A stretch of 64,000 nucleotides of DNA, from contig WHUZ01000028.1 in assembly GCA_015179045.1 (NCBI GenBank), positions 434,001 to 498,000 of the forward strand, written 5' to 3'. Numbering within the stretch: position 1 is the first letter of the stretch; the number at the start of each line of letters is the position of its first letter. The DNA is from Kalaharituber pfeilii. Its lineage: Eukaryota > Ascomycota > Pezizomycetes > Pezizales > Pezizaceae. A program made the translations under genes and the position numbers. Below are positions 1 through 10,355 of the stretch, piece after piece. A model generated the notes under the pieces. The model searched no databases and had not been told where the DNA came from. It saw only the letters and a list, made by a program, of their open reading frames with translations.

Positions 1-205
1 TGAAGCCAGAGCATGGCAGAATACATGGAATTATCTTCCACATATTCATTGAGCCAATTTTTAGGAGGTGAGTAGTCTGCCATGGCGAACAGCTGCATGC
101 GGGGTCACGTGAAAAAAAAAAAAAAAAAAAAAGGAGGTGAGTAGTGACCTATTTGGAATACCCCAAATCCTATGCTAGACATACTCTGAGAAGCCAAGTG
201 TCCAT
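1..205. repeat. dispersed repeat, copy at left edge
   Basis: This stretch resembles the last 140 bases of the window (63861-64000). Both start with tgaagccagagcatg and share later blocks around 'gacttatttgg' and 'aaatcttatgctggacat' with substitutions. The left copy carries a 56-bp poly(A) insertion at 77-132 that the right copy lacks. It may be the edge of a longer repeat or duplication extending outside the window. Confidence 0.6.
77..132 (+). mobile_element. 56-bp tail-B micro-retroinsertion
   Basis: The insertion holds only the last ~40 nt of the tail-B LINE 3' end (ctgccatggcg..., gcggggtcacgtga) followed by poly(A). A 13-bp target-site duplication, ggaggtgagtagt, flanks it at 64-76 and 133-145. 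The matching locus at 63.9 kb is empty and has one copy of this site. Confidence 0.8.
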
Positions 206-244
206 GTATCTAGACAATTAGTCGTTCTTTTCTCTTAATAAAAC

Positions 245-312
245 CCTCGCCATAGCCCGTAGGGCGGCATGCGAGTAATGAAATAAAAAAAAAAAAAAAA
301 AAAAAAAAAAAA
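245..312 (+). mobile_element. tail-A LINE 3' end with poly(A)
   Basis: The tail-A hairpin is present: ctcgc ... gcgag around a gccc/gggc inner stem, then taatgaaat and about 25 A. I could not find a target-site duplication, so its 5' limit is unknown; it may belong to a longer decayed copy. Confidence 0.65.
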
Positions 313-1003
313 TCGCACAGTAACTCCGTCGTACCAGCAGCGCCACGCCGTTCCTCCCGCTCTCAAATAGTAGCTCTTCGCTCCGGACGAGGCAGGGTGA
401 AGAGCGGCGGCGAGGCAGGGTGAAGGAACGTTCATATGGCAAGGCAGGCCCTTGCAATAGAACTGCTCAAGGTAATATTATTCCCTCGTCTTAGTCTCAT
501 GCCATCTTTAGTCTTGGAGCTAGACGCTAACTGATTACGCTGACTAATTACTCCCCTTATACGACCAATGCTAGTAATATTGCACTTCTAAACTACCCCT
601 TTGAATTTTGGGGGAATATCCACGCCAAAAAGGGACCAACGCCGGCTGTCAACTACCTGGGTACCAGGTTCTACGTTTATTCTCCTTTTCCCCTCAAAGC
701 ACCTCGTGTATGAACGCAGCATCGGTATAAGGTACTTAATAAGCACCGACCAGGATGCTCAGACACCGTCCAGTGGGGCCGCATTAGGACATAAATCCAT
801 CCCTACTGCTCAGTGCTCTTGGGTATCTGTTTCCTTCAAAGCGGATATCAACACATTAATAAACTGTTGGCGACCTATGTAGGCGTACTGTGCAAACCAA
901 TTGGACAAATGCAAGTCACGCGTGCAAATGCACTATATGCGCAAAGGGAACACATGCACTCCCTCCATCGAGTGCGTGAAGTCAAAGTCGGTTGAACTAC
1001 ACG
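313..1003. other. no gene recognised
   Basis: Only short open frames without recognisable motifs or codon structure are present. I see no convincing feature. Confidence 0.5.
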
Positions 1004-1017
1004 GAAGGTCTGGCTAC

Positions 1018-1086
1018 CTGCTATACTTTTTTTTTTTCTTTTTATTCACGTAACCCCGCATACAGGCTGCCAGCCTATGGCAGGGA
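1018..1086 (-). mobile_element. 69-bp tail-B micro-retroinsertion
   Basis: Reverse-oriented tail-B end: poly(T), then cacgtaaccccgcatacaggc and the complement of the ccataggctggtagcc variant. A 14-bp duplication, gaaggtctggctac, flanks it at 1004-1017 and 1087-1100. Confidence 0.8.
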
Positions 1087-1248
1087 GAAGGTCTGGCTAC
1101 GAGACTAATGGAAGGTGGTCGATCCAATGGCCAGGATCGATATGTATAAATGATACAAGTATACACAAATTGGTACCAGTGCGTGCATAACTATTTTGCA
1201 AGTGGTATTTAATCCTGCATACATATCCTCCTTTAAGAGCAATACTAT

Positions 1249-1316
1249 TCGGTGTCCCTGCCATAGGCTGGTAGCCTGTATGCGGGGTTACGTGAATAAA
1301 AAAACAAAAAAAAAAC
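1249..1316 (+). mobile_element. 68-bp tail-B micro-retroinsertion
   Basis: Contains gtccctgccataggctgg, a gcggggttacgtg end and an interrupted poly(A). The 11-bp duplication agcaatactat flanks it at 1238-1248 and 1317-1327. Confidence 0.8.
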
Positions 1317-1586
1317 AGCAATACTATACTTATCAAAATATAACTCAGCAATACTACAACTACGCCAGCCTAAAAAACACGGTATGAAAAAAATATATTT
1401 TGGACATATTATGAAGTCATTAATTTCCTCTGCTTTGAAAAACATATAATCGGCTCTCCAACTACAACAGTCTCGCCGAACATGCTATATTGTCAAAAAG
1501 AAGGTCAATAACTAGCTTTTCGCCTGTCATCCTTCTAATCACCTAGACTCAGACTAGTATGCTTACCCTAGCAGCGTACCTGTACT

Positions 1587-4500
1587 CTATTTATTCCTTA
1601 GCAGTCTCACGACGTCCTTGTGCCTATTTTTCACTGCCAGTGACAGTGGGGCCCGGTCAGAGTTGTCCTTTGCATTGACATCGACATCCTTGCGCTCAAG
1701 AAGCAGCCGCACAACAGCCTCGTGTCCTCTTACAGCTGCCCAGGATAGGGGGGTCCGGCCAGAGTTGTCCTTTGCATTGGTGTCGACATCCTTGTGCTCA
1801 AGAAGCTGCCGCACAATAGCCTCGCGTCCATACTGAACTGCCCAGGATAGGGGGGTCTGGCCATCGTCGTCCTTTGCATTGACATCGACATCCTTGCGCT
1901 CAAGAAGCAGCCGCACAACAGCCTCGCGTCCATACTGAGCTGCCCAGGATAGTGGGGTCAGGCCATCGTCGTCCTTTGCATTGATGTCGACATCCTTGTG
2001 CTCAAGAAGCAGCCGCACAACAGCCTCGTGTCCTCTTACAGCTGCCCAGGATAGTGGGGTCTGGCCATCGCCGTCCTTTGCATTGATGTCGACATCCTTG
2101 CGGTCAAGAAGCAGCCGCACAACAGCCTCGTGTCCTCTTTCAGCTGCCCAGGATAGTGGGGTCTGGCCATCGTCGTCCTTTGCATTGATGTCGACATCCG
2201 TGCGCTCAAGAAGCAGCCGCACAACAGCCTCGTGTCCTCTTTCAGCTGCCCAGGATAGGGGGGTCCGGCCAGAGTTGTCCTTTGCATGGATGTCGACATC
2301 CTTGCGCTCAAGAAGCAGCCGCACAACAGCCTCATATCCAGATTCAGCTGCCCAGGATAGGGGGGTCCGGCCAGAGTCGTCCTTTGCATTGATGTCGACA
2401 TCCGTGCGCTCAAGAAGCAGCCGCACAATAGCCTCGCGTCCATACTGAGCTGCCCAGGATAGGGGGGTCTGGCCATCGTCGTCCTTTGCATTGATGTCGA
2501 CATCCTTGCGCTCAAGAAGCAGCCGCACAACAGCCTCGCATCCATATTCAGCTGCCTGGGATAGGGGGGTCTGGCCAGAGTTGTCCTTTGCATTGATGTC
2601 GACATCCTTGCGCTCAAGAAGCAGCCGCACAACAGCCTCTCGTCCATACTGAGCTGCCCAGGATAGTGGGGTCAGACCATCGTCGTCCTTTGCATGGATG
2701 TCGACATCCTTGCGCTCAAGAAGCAGCCGCACAACAGCCTCGTGTCCTCTTACAGCTGCCCAGGATAGGGGGGTCCGGCCAGAGTTGTCCTTTGCATGGA
2801 TGTCGACCTCCTTGCGCTCAAGAAGCAGCCGCACAACAGCCTCGTATCCAGATTCAGCTGCCCAGGATAGGGGGGTCCGGCCAGAGTTGTCCTTTGCATT
2901 GATGTCGACATCCTTGTGCTCAAGAAGCTGCCGCACAATAGCCTCGCGTCCATACTGAACTGCCCAGGATAGGGGGGTCTGGCCATCGTCGTCCTTTGCA
3001 TTGACATCGACATCCTTGCGCTCAAGAAGCAGCCGCACAACAGCCTCGTATCCAGATTCAGCTGCCCAGGATAGGGGGGTCCGGCCAGAGTTGTCCTTTG
3101 CATTGACATCGACATCCTTGCGCTCAAGAAGCAGCCGCACAACAGCCTCGTGTCCTCTTTCAGCTGCCCAGGATAGTGGGGTCTGGCCAGAGTCGTCCTT
3201 TGCATTGATGTCGATATCCTTGCGCTCAAGAAGCAGCCGCACAACACCCTCGTGCCCCCTTTCAGCTGCCAGGGATAGTGGGGTCCGGCCAGAGTTGTCC
3301 TTTGCATTGATGTCGACATCCTTGCGCTCAAGAAGGACTCGCACGACAACCTCGTGCCCACGTAAGGCTGCTCCCAATAATAGTTCCGCCCGGTCGGCCT
3401 TGGCCATCTCATAGGCAATGACATCCTTGCGCTCAAGAAGAAGCCGCACAACAGCCTCGTGCCCACATTCAGCTGCCGCATCTAGTGGGGTGCAGCCAGA
3501 GTTGTCCTTCGCATTGATATCGACGTCCTGGCGCTGAAGAAGCAGTCGCACAACCGCGTTGCAGCCGTTTCTCGATGCCAATGACAGTGCCGTTTGGCCA
3601 AGGTTGCTCCGGACGGTGAGATCAACCTTACGGCGCAGAGTTACCTTTACAAGTTCGAGGTGCCCAAGTTCACAAGCAATTAAGAATGGAAGTGCTAGAT
3701 CTCCTAGATCCACGGGGCAGTTGTCTAGAATCAATTCAAAGGCTTTCGCATAGCCGCGCGCGATTGCTATCATAGAGGGGACCGTTGTAAGGACACTACC
3801 TTTCCGGCCGGCAACCGCGTGCCCACTATGGTCAGTGAACTCCTTTGGCAACTCGAAGATTGAGCCATTATGAAGGATCACTGAACCAAGGTCCGTGGAG
3901 CTCTTCCTGCTAATGACTTTTCTCTCAATTAGTCCCATAACAGTTTGGTTTTTGTGTTCCACTGCCCATGTGAACGGGCACTGATAAGGGTCTACGTCTT
4001 GAGATGACGACACTCGAGTATCCTTTGGAAGCTGCCAAGGTAGATGTTCTTCTGGAAGCTGGAGACGGAAACAGAGGTCGGTAAGGTTGCGTTCCCAGTT
4101 TGCATCGGTTGCAAGCAATGTGACAACCTCCTCACAGTGGGCAAGCCAATATGAGGCGAAGTATGAAAGCAATACATATGTTGTGGTAAATGTTTTCTTG
4201 GACGCTACGTGTACCTGCCGCGTAAGTTGAACCTTCGACGTTGAAGACTTTTGACGTTGTCTTGCCACGAACTGAGAGATTTGGCCGATCGTACTAGAGC
4301 TCCCTTGGTTGAATATTGCAGGTATCAATTGAATAGGACAATTGGGCAGTGGTTTGCACGCAACTGTCCTCTGATCGTTTTGACTTGCAGACTTATCAGA
4401 TACAAACTGACCGAATTCAGGGAATGTTAGGTAGATAATGGAGATTTGCGCTAGATAAGTATTGACACCTTCCATGTCCAGATACAACGCTCGATAGGGC

Positions 4501-7400
4501 CCTGATTGCAGCTTTGACGACTGTAGGAACTTGCAGACAGAGGAATGAGCAAACTGAATTGTGTCGTCGTCATTCACGATTATTATATTGGCACAATTTT
4601 CCAGAACTTTGAAGCTGTCAGTGGGATATTTCTTGCGCACATCATCCCACGTGGTGTCCGTTAACTCGATTGCTGTTGCCTCGGCAATTTCGTGCACTGT
4701 CAATGGGCGCTTAGCACCAGCAACCCACTGGAATACCTTTACGGCGACCTCTGGATCCCGAGTGGATATCCTATCAAGGATTCGAGCGTAAGTTTCATCT
4801 AGACCCTTTGGTAATGATTTCAACGCCTCACGAATGGCGTTGTCATTATTCCTTAAGCAGATGTCGTCAATTTGAAAGAAAATCCAAAGGAACCTATGGA
4901 GTGACAGGTCATATATAAGTCAGAACAATGCAGCCAATCGTTGGTGAATTTAAGTTACCTACATTCCTTCTGCACCTCTTAGCAAGGAGGTTGTTATTTC
5001 TTTCCTCATTGAATCATCACGGAGCGCAAGTCTTCCCTGCCGAATCCGTTCATCTATTGTTTTCACGATATAATTTTCAATCTCTGGACGAATCAAGCCT
5101 GGTGTAGATAACGAAATCTCGGCTAGTAATGAAGTTGAATTTTCCAGGGCGAGGAGTCTCGATATCGGAATCTCAGGCCTACAGGAAAGAAAGAGTTTCC
5201 TGTGGTAGTCCTGTGCATGCCCCCTTCCATTCACTGAGTTCGAACTGCTACCAGCTCTCGATGTGACTAGTTTTTTGAGGTACTCAATGATCTGGTATTG
5301 ATCTTCCTGCTCACATTCATCAATGCCGTCTATGCAAATATATAAGTGTAATGGAAGAGAGGCGGCTAGCTGCAATAGGGCAAACCACTTATCATTGCTT
5401 GGGGAGCCTCGGTACCCTAACTGTCCTTTGCAGAATTTCGACAATTCCTGATCTATCTCCGGTGAGATTTTGTGAACAAATGTGCGAAGTATTTGCTTTA
5501 CTAGACTCTGTAATAGTGTCTGAACCTTCAATGATTGACGGTGATGAAAGTCACAAAAGAAATAGCCAATAAAGGTGTCATGGCGATTTTGCAACAATGG
5601 TCCAGAAAACAAGTGGTCGATTACCGCTGTTGTGAGGATAGTTTTACCAGATCCAGCTAAATATTCCGGAATAATAAGCAACCATTTATAATCGTAAGGT
5701 AAACTAATATTGTATTAGGCATACGTACGAATTCCATGACACCACATTATGGCAGGGGCATCTTGATATTGTTCGACCCATTGTATAAATTCTGGCGACT
5801 CGAAAAGCCAGTTCCCAGTACCTTCATGCTGCCTCACGCGTGCATTCGAGAAAGTTGTTGTGTAATCAAAATCAGAGATTGCATCCACTAATGCTCGGCG
5901 CCTTTGCTCTGTACACAACGCCTTTATGTTAAATCCGAAAACATAAATACATTTTAGGGGGGCATGACGTGCAATTTACCAACCTTTACTTGCTAAGTCC
6001 TGCTGCAGCATCCATTGTTCACTCTTAAATTCATAAAGCGATATCTGTTGACGCATCTTATGGCTTGCTTCTTCTGATGCAAGGTGCACAAGGTCCATAA
6101 TAACTGAGCGCTGGAAACATAATGAGGCTTCGAGGTCTTGGAATTCAGCATCAAAAGGGCTGAACACGGAGTAGAGAAAACGCTTGTAGCCTACGATATA
6201 GGATTAACATATAGTCTGAAGATATATTCGGAAGTCTGAATAGCCTACCTCCTTTTCGTAAGAACGCAAATGCCTTAGTCAAGATAGATATAGCCACTGC
6301 CCAGAATTCGGCTACAGCATCCTTGAGTTTGAGGTTGCTATCGAATAGCTCCTCGAATTTGTCGAAAATTGGAACAAGCTTTCCAATTCGTTCCAGCAAT
6401 GCTGTTAGTTTTGAGAAATACTGGAAGTAATTGAGTGCCGTCTAGGAATGATAAATGTTAGCTATATGTGCACCATGCAATGAACAGCCTGAGGAATTAC
6501 GTAAACTTTCAGGTTTTAGAAGCACGCGATTCCCCGACCTGGGTTGGGAATTCATGAGGAGGGGGGATGACGTAATGCAACGAGAAATTTTCGTTCCGGG
6601 CTGCGAAGGTGTGGAGGAAGGAGAGGAGAGAGAAAGGAGAGGGGAGAGGTGGAGAGATATAGGGGAGCCTCCCTGATGTAGAAACTAGAAGAACCCTTTG
6701 GAAGTTTCTGAAATCAGGTTTCTAGAAGGGGAGAGGGGCGGGTGGAACGGGGATGTGTATGTAGAACTTTCTTTGTTAAGCCTTTCTGCGGGCTTTGAGG
6801 GCTTGCCCAGGGACGCTGCCATGGCTTAGCGCTGCAAGCAGGGTTACGTGATTTAAAAAAAAAAAAAAAAGGATAAAGGACCAGCCCCGATACCCGTATC
6901 CCTGGACGCCCAAAGGTGGATACAAGTTCTTGTTGGTCGGGGATATGGAGTACTCCACTTTCAATTTCTTGGACACGCATGTAGAGGCATATATGGGTTC
7001 CCAGCAAATTACATAAACTTACAAATATAAGAAGCTTCACCCCGCCCCAAACCAAGGCAGCTACCTTTGGCTCGCTTGAAACGAATGTGTTTATAATGGG
7101 GGAATATTGTTGAAGAAGCTCAAGAAATTGCTGGACTCTACGAACATATTTCTTGGCCTGGAATTTGAGGAAGATCTTATCGGCGATTTCAGTTGTCAAT
7201 TCATGGATCTGTTCTCGCTCGGGAGCTGGCCCATTTTGGATCGTGACTTTTTGTTGCGGGGTAAGTAATTGGGTAAAGCCGTTGATAGCTTGATTTAACA
7301 TTACTTGGCCCTTCTGGTTGCTATTGATAAGGGGCCTGGAGGCACTGCTGGAAGCTGAGGCTGCTGCGGAACTCATGCTGTGTAAACACTGCTTAGTCAT
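1587..7400 (-). CDS. NACHT-ankyrin repeat (NLR/STAND-like) protein, 6 exons
   Basis: Probable cytoplasmic signal-transducing NTPase of the fungal NLR class, which in known cases acts in non-self recognition or incompatibility. The model is 7400-7023, 6441-6249, 6190-5994, 5921-5729, 5656-4963 and 4893-1587; all phases join and give 1653 aa. The N-terminal helical region (residues 1-260, with an AALVWGGVKLL motif) is typical of fungal NACHT-ankyrin proteins. Walker A is completed across an intron as GIPGSGKT (about residue 320), and Walker B is LYICIDGIDE (about 425). A middle region with QIDDICLRNND and LPKGLDETYARIL follows, then about 20 ankyrin repeats from about residue 980 to the end. 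Intron 1 (6442-7022) is enlarged by a LINE fragment. Intron 3 (5922-5993) needs a GC-AG donor (gcaagt). The ATG at 7400 was chosen because it is the first ATG that keeps phase. Expression is untested. Confidence 0.85.
1590..3620 (-). repeat. 102-bp tandem array encoding ankyrin repeats
   Basis: About 20 units of 34 codons lie head to tail in the last exon. Consensus segments are TPLSWAA, EAVVRLLLERKDVD and NAKD. Variation concentrates in a few positions: NSGR/DDGQ/DDGL before TPLS, and ERGH/ESGY/VRGH/QYGR/EYGC after the first helix. The two first units and the last are divergent. Near-identity at DNA level points to recent duplication or gene conversion within the array. Confidence 0.9.
6560..6870 (+). 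mobile_element. LINE tail-B 3' fragment inside intron 1
   Basis: About 300 bp with the block ttaagcctttctgcgggctt, then ctgccatggcttagcgctgc, gcagggttacgtgattt and poly(A). It matches the 3' UTR of the LINE at 29.6-29.9 kb (reverse) and the insertion at 61033-61319. It lies antisense to the NACHT gene. I found no clean target-site duplication, so its left edge is approximate. Confidence 0.75.
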
Positions 7401-7669
7401 CGTTCCGAGTCGTAACAAAATCCTATTTCGACTTACTCGTCTCGTAAATAACTTTACTCTCTGTTGGTGTGGTATATCTTATGTTTTCATCAGAGAAATA
7501 ATTTGCGTGTGCAGTGTAAATTCTTGATGGTGGTAAGAAGTTAAACAGTTTGCTCTTGCGATGCGGCTGTGACCATTGAGGCTGAATCACCATTGCAGGG
7601 GTCTTCGAGAGGGGAAACTGAAAAAAGCAAAATATGCTCTGCTGCGGTAGCAACCTATCATAAATTTAT
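7401..7669. promoter_or_regulatory. upstream region of the NACHT-ankyrin gene
   Basis: This gap between the start codon at 7400 (minus) and the retroelement at 7670 must contain part of the gene's upstream region. I see no TATA box or other element that I would defend. Confidence 0.25.
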
Positions 7670-7758
7670 CACAGCTACTCGGACGACAACAACCACCTCA
7701 GGACGAGCGTTTGGAAGCGACTCCACAACCACAACGTCCCCCCCGCTGAAATCTACAT

Positions 7759-7795
7759 AGATCGAAAGCGCTCAGCGAGCTGAGTCTTTTGATCT
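7759..7795 (+). promoter_or_regulatory. conserved 5' UTR hairpin of the ORF1-only elements
   Basis: Two arms, agatcgaaagcgctcag and ctgagtcttttgatct, pair around a 4-nt loop (cgag). The same hairpin occurs at about 35459-35495 (reverse) and 60747-60783 with changes in the arms and loop. It precedes a shared ctaatt.tcattcc block. The role (RNA packaging, translation or promoter) is unknown. Confidence 0.65.
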
Positions 7796-7876
7796 AATTC
7801 TCATTCCCAAATACCCAGAACTACAGTTTTCCCCCGAGGGGAGAAAATTCGGGGAACTCTCAGCTTTCCACCGCTG

Positions 7877-8899
7877 TTGCCATCACATCACCCACACCCA
7901 TGTCCCGCCAAGGCGCTAGGGTATTGCTGCACGCAATGCTGCACAGGGACCTCGAGATTGGTGTCGCGGGGGTACCTGCGAAGGAACCTCAGGCTGGAGA
8001 AAGGAGCCTTCATTTACTTCGTGTGTACAGACCCTGAGCGACAGCAGTTTCGGACCGCAGACGGGAATGCGGACCATGTGAAGCCGGTCTGGGCGGACAA
8101 TGAATTCCGGACACCACCTCCACCGCCACCGCCAGCGCCACCCCCACCACCACCACCGCCGCCACAGACACTGGGGTTCAGCCCCATCACGTCGGTGGAG
8201 ACGCCTCCGGTGGAGCCACCGCCACCGCCACCGCCACCACCACCACAATCGCCGCCCCCCAGCTCGGGGAAGCGAAAGGCGGACCCACCCACCCCAACCA
8301 GCAGCCGGAAGAGGAAGGGGAAGATGCCCGCGCCCGACTACAACTACCAATTGAAACGCCAACTCAGCGAGGAGGAGGCGAAGAAGATTGCAGCGTCGGG
8401 CGCCACACCATCACCATCGCCACCGGTTGTGTCAGCACCGGCACCATCACCACCACCAACGCCAGCACCAGCTCCGGCACCAAAGACACCTCCGAACCAA
8501 CAACCCCCAACCAACAGAAGGAAGCCTCTCCCGAGTCAGGAGGAGGCATTCCAGAGACACCACGCCCGTCGCCGTCCCGGCAACAAGGGCCCAACCGTTA
8601 CCCCTCCACCAGCAAAACCCGATGCCACCACCAGAGGTAAATATGGCATCGTCATACACGGAATCGCCTTGCGGAAGGATTTGGGAAAGGTGAAGGCGTG
8701 GCTGGAAGCCGCGAACCGGGATTTGGGAAGGATAACCGGGATTCGCTGGCTGAGGAGGAAGACGATTTTGGAAGGGGAGGGCAAGAAGACGAGTTCGGTG
8801 GTGGTGTACTTGGACAAGCAAATGGAGGTTGACAAGGTGAGACTTAGCGGGCGATGGCTGAAGTCGGTCCGGTATGAGCCGGAGAGGGGACGGGAGTAG
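7877..8899 (+). CDS. ORF1-like protein of ORF1-only element 1
   Basis: Open for 340 codons, but the frame begins without an ATG in this copy, so the start is uncertain or lost. Residues about 78-130 are proline runs (PPPPPP blocks), followed by a basic stretch (SGKRKAD, SRKRKGK). The last ~90 residues form the conserved domain: GIVIHGIALRKDLGKVKAW, RWLRRKT, KKTSSVVVYL, VRLSGRWLKS. This domain recurs in the other two elements and resembles the RRM-like region of LINE ORF1 proteins. Presumed RNA-binding; known ORF1 proteins coat LINE RNA. The N-terminal half differs completely between the three copies. Confidence 0.6.
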   Translation: MPSHHPHPCPAKALGYCCTQCCTGTSRLVSRGYLRRNLRLEKGAFIYFVCTDPERQQFRTADGNADHVKPVWADNEFRTPPPPPPPAPPPPPPPPPQTLGFSPITSVETPPVEPPPPPPPPPPQSPPPSSGKRKADPPTPTSSRKRKGKMPAPDYNYQLKRQLSEEEAKKIAASGATPSPSPPVVSAPAPSPPPTPAPAPAPKTPPNQQPPTNRRKPLPSQEEAFQRHHARRRPGNKGPTVTPPPAKPDATTRGKYGIVIHGIALRKDLGKVKAWLEAANRDLGRITGIRWLRRKTILEGEGKKTSSVVVYLDKQMEVDKVRLSGRWLKSVRYEPERGRE

Positions 8900-9127
8900 G
8901 GGATTGTACCGGGCGCCACCCGCGATAGTGAAGAGTCCGCGGGTATCACATGTAGTTAAGTCAGAACGGATAGTGGGGTTAGGATTGGTGTTTTTAGGCG
9001 GGAATGTTTCTGTTGTGGTTTTTTAACCTTCTTTTATTTATTTAGCATAACATCGCCATAGCCCTTAGGGCGGCATGCGATAAATGATATAAAAAAAAAA
9101 AAAAAAAAAAAAATATCATAAATTTAT

Positions 9128-10195
9128 ATACAAATAGTAATTCAGCGTAATGACCAAGTTAAAAGCGCAATTCTGGCAGCGGTCGAAAAATGTTGCACAT
9201 CACAGAATTTGTAAACAGTTTCGACTGCATTAGATAATACATCAGGCAGAGTAAATAAAGCCCTATTATGTGAGGATATTAACGAGTCCATATCAAATTA
9301 CTAAAATTGCATTTTTTTTACTGCTTTACATACAGAGGGATGATTACCGACAGTCTTGCGTTGCGGTTGATAGTAAAAAAAAAAAAAAAAAAAAAAAAGA
9401 TAGTGATCAAAATTTTTTTTCTGGTGTCGTCTAGCTAGTGTAGACGTAGCGATTAAGACTGGCAGCCTAATTAAATTCTGTTTCATTTTATTTCCAAATT
9501 TTGACCGATTACATAATCGGCGGCCTTCGGTACGATATTGATTGCTATTGTTGCAATGAGACTATCCTATTATAATGTAATAATTTAGAAGGAGTCGCAG
9601 CCATCTGTATCGACTTCCTCAGAAATCTGGAAATATACGGAAATATGTATTGCGACAGGAGGAAGTGGTCCAGGTGCTTGGCGCAGTTTGGATGGGCACC
9701 GGTAGTCGTAGACAGGAGCCTGGCAGCAATAGATTTAGCATTCGAATACTGAGTTACCGACTGTAGTGGGCGGGAGAGTCACACTCATACTGCGTGTACC
9801 TGTAGCCGTCCCCTCGGCCAAGACTATCGCCGTTCAACGCGGAAGAGCGGACATGCAGGGAGATGAATTGATGTCTGTGCTATCTCCGAATCATGGGGCG
9901 GAGGATCGTTTCTCGGCCGTCAGTAGCCCGGCGGAATATGGATTGCCAGGACCGTTAAGATTTCTTAGGCAAACTGTGTTGTGGGAAGAGGAAAAAGAGG
10001 TGAGCTCAGTCTCGAAACCAGATTAACGCCTAGCGGCTGACTAAGCTGGTGAGCTTTCCAACCTGTGCATTGAGACCGGGTCTTGGCGAACCAAGAATCT
10101 CACTTCAGACCTCAATGACCTCTGGGCAGCGCCACCGTCACGGCCGATCACTGCTAAGCAGGTTCGCACCACAACAAACACTGAATTTGCAAGTG
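9128..10195. other. gap without a recognised gene
   Basis: AT-rich sequence with a poly(A) run at about 9374-9398 that lacks a tail-A or tail-B signature. An 86-codon frame at 9766-10026 shows no recognisable motif. I make no gene call. Confidence 0.4.
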
Positions 10196-10209
10196 GCTAC
10201 GAGTGCATC

Positions 10210-10244
10210 TTTTTTTTTTTTTTTTTATTTCATTACTCGCGTGC
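10210..10244 (-). mobile_element. 35-bp tail-A micro-retroinsertion
   Basis: The shortest insertion in the window. Read on the minus strand it is 18 nt of the tail-A end (gcacgcgagtaatgaaat) plus about 17 A. A 14-bp duplication, gctacgagtgcatc, flanks it at 10196-10209 and 10245-10258. Confidence 0.85.
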
Positions 10245-10355
10245 GCTACGAGTGCATCAGCTGTGCAACAACACAGGTGCGTTACAATAACACACTTCAC
10301 CAAATAGTAAAGCAATTACGTGAACCCCTTTAACTCCAGTGCACGCCACGTGACG

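Larger units (their letters stand above)
7670..9113 (+). mobile_element. ORF1-only LINE-like element 1 (tail A)
   Basis: A 1.44-kb element flanked by a perfect 14-bp duplication, tatcataaatttat, at 7656-7669 and 9114-9127. It has a 5' region with a strong hairpin (7759-7795), one ORF with a proline-rich centre and an RRM-like C-terminus, and a tail-A end (acatcgccatagccc ... gcgataaatgatat) with poly(A). It has no endonuclease or reverse transcriptase, so it must be mobilised in trans. The 5' region matches the elements at 34088-35574 (reverse) and 60711-62227. The structure recalls mammalian HAL1 (ORF1-only LINE derivatives). Confidence 0.85.

Noticed and set aside
1618..3480. Long open frames on the plus strand and in other minus frames over the ankyrin array
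   Set aside because: They arise because the 102-bp period is a multiple of three and keeps all frames open; their translations are Arg/Ser-rich without domains.
1590..3620. Regular repeat spacing suggesting a CRISPR array
   Set aside because: The repeats are coding, contiguous and 102 bp long, with no spacers, and the genome is eukaryotic.
8014..8362. Gly/Trp/Arg-rich frames opposite the proline-rich ORF of element 1
   Set aside because: Antisense shadows of the proline codons.
9374..9398. Poly(A) run as another retroinsertion
   Set aside because: No tail-A or tail-B sequence before it and no convincing target duplication.
9766..10026. 86-codon plus-strand frame
   Set aside because: No motif, no intron structure, no paralog in the window; consistent with chance.
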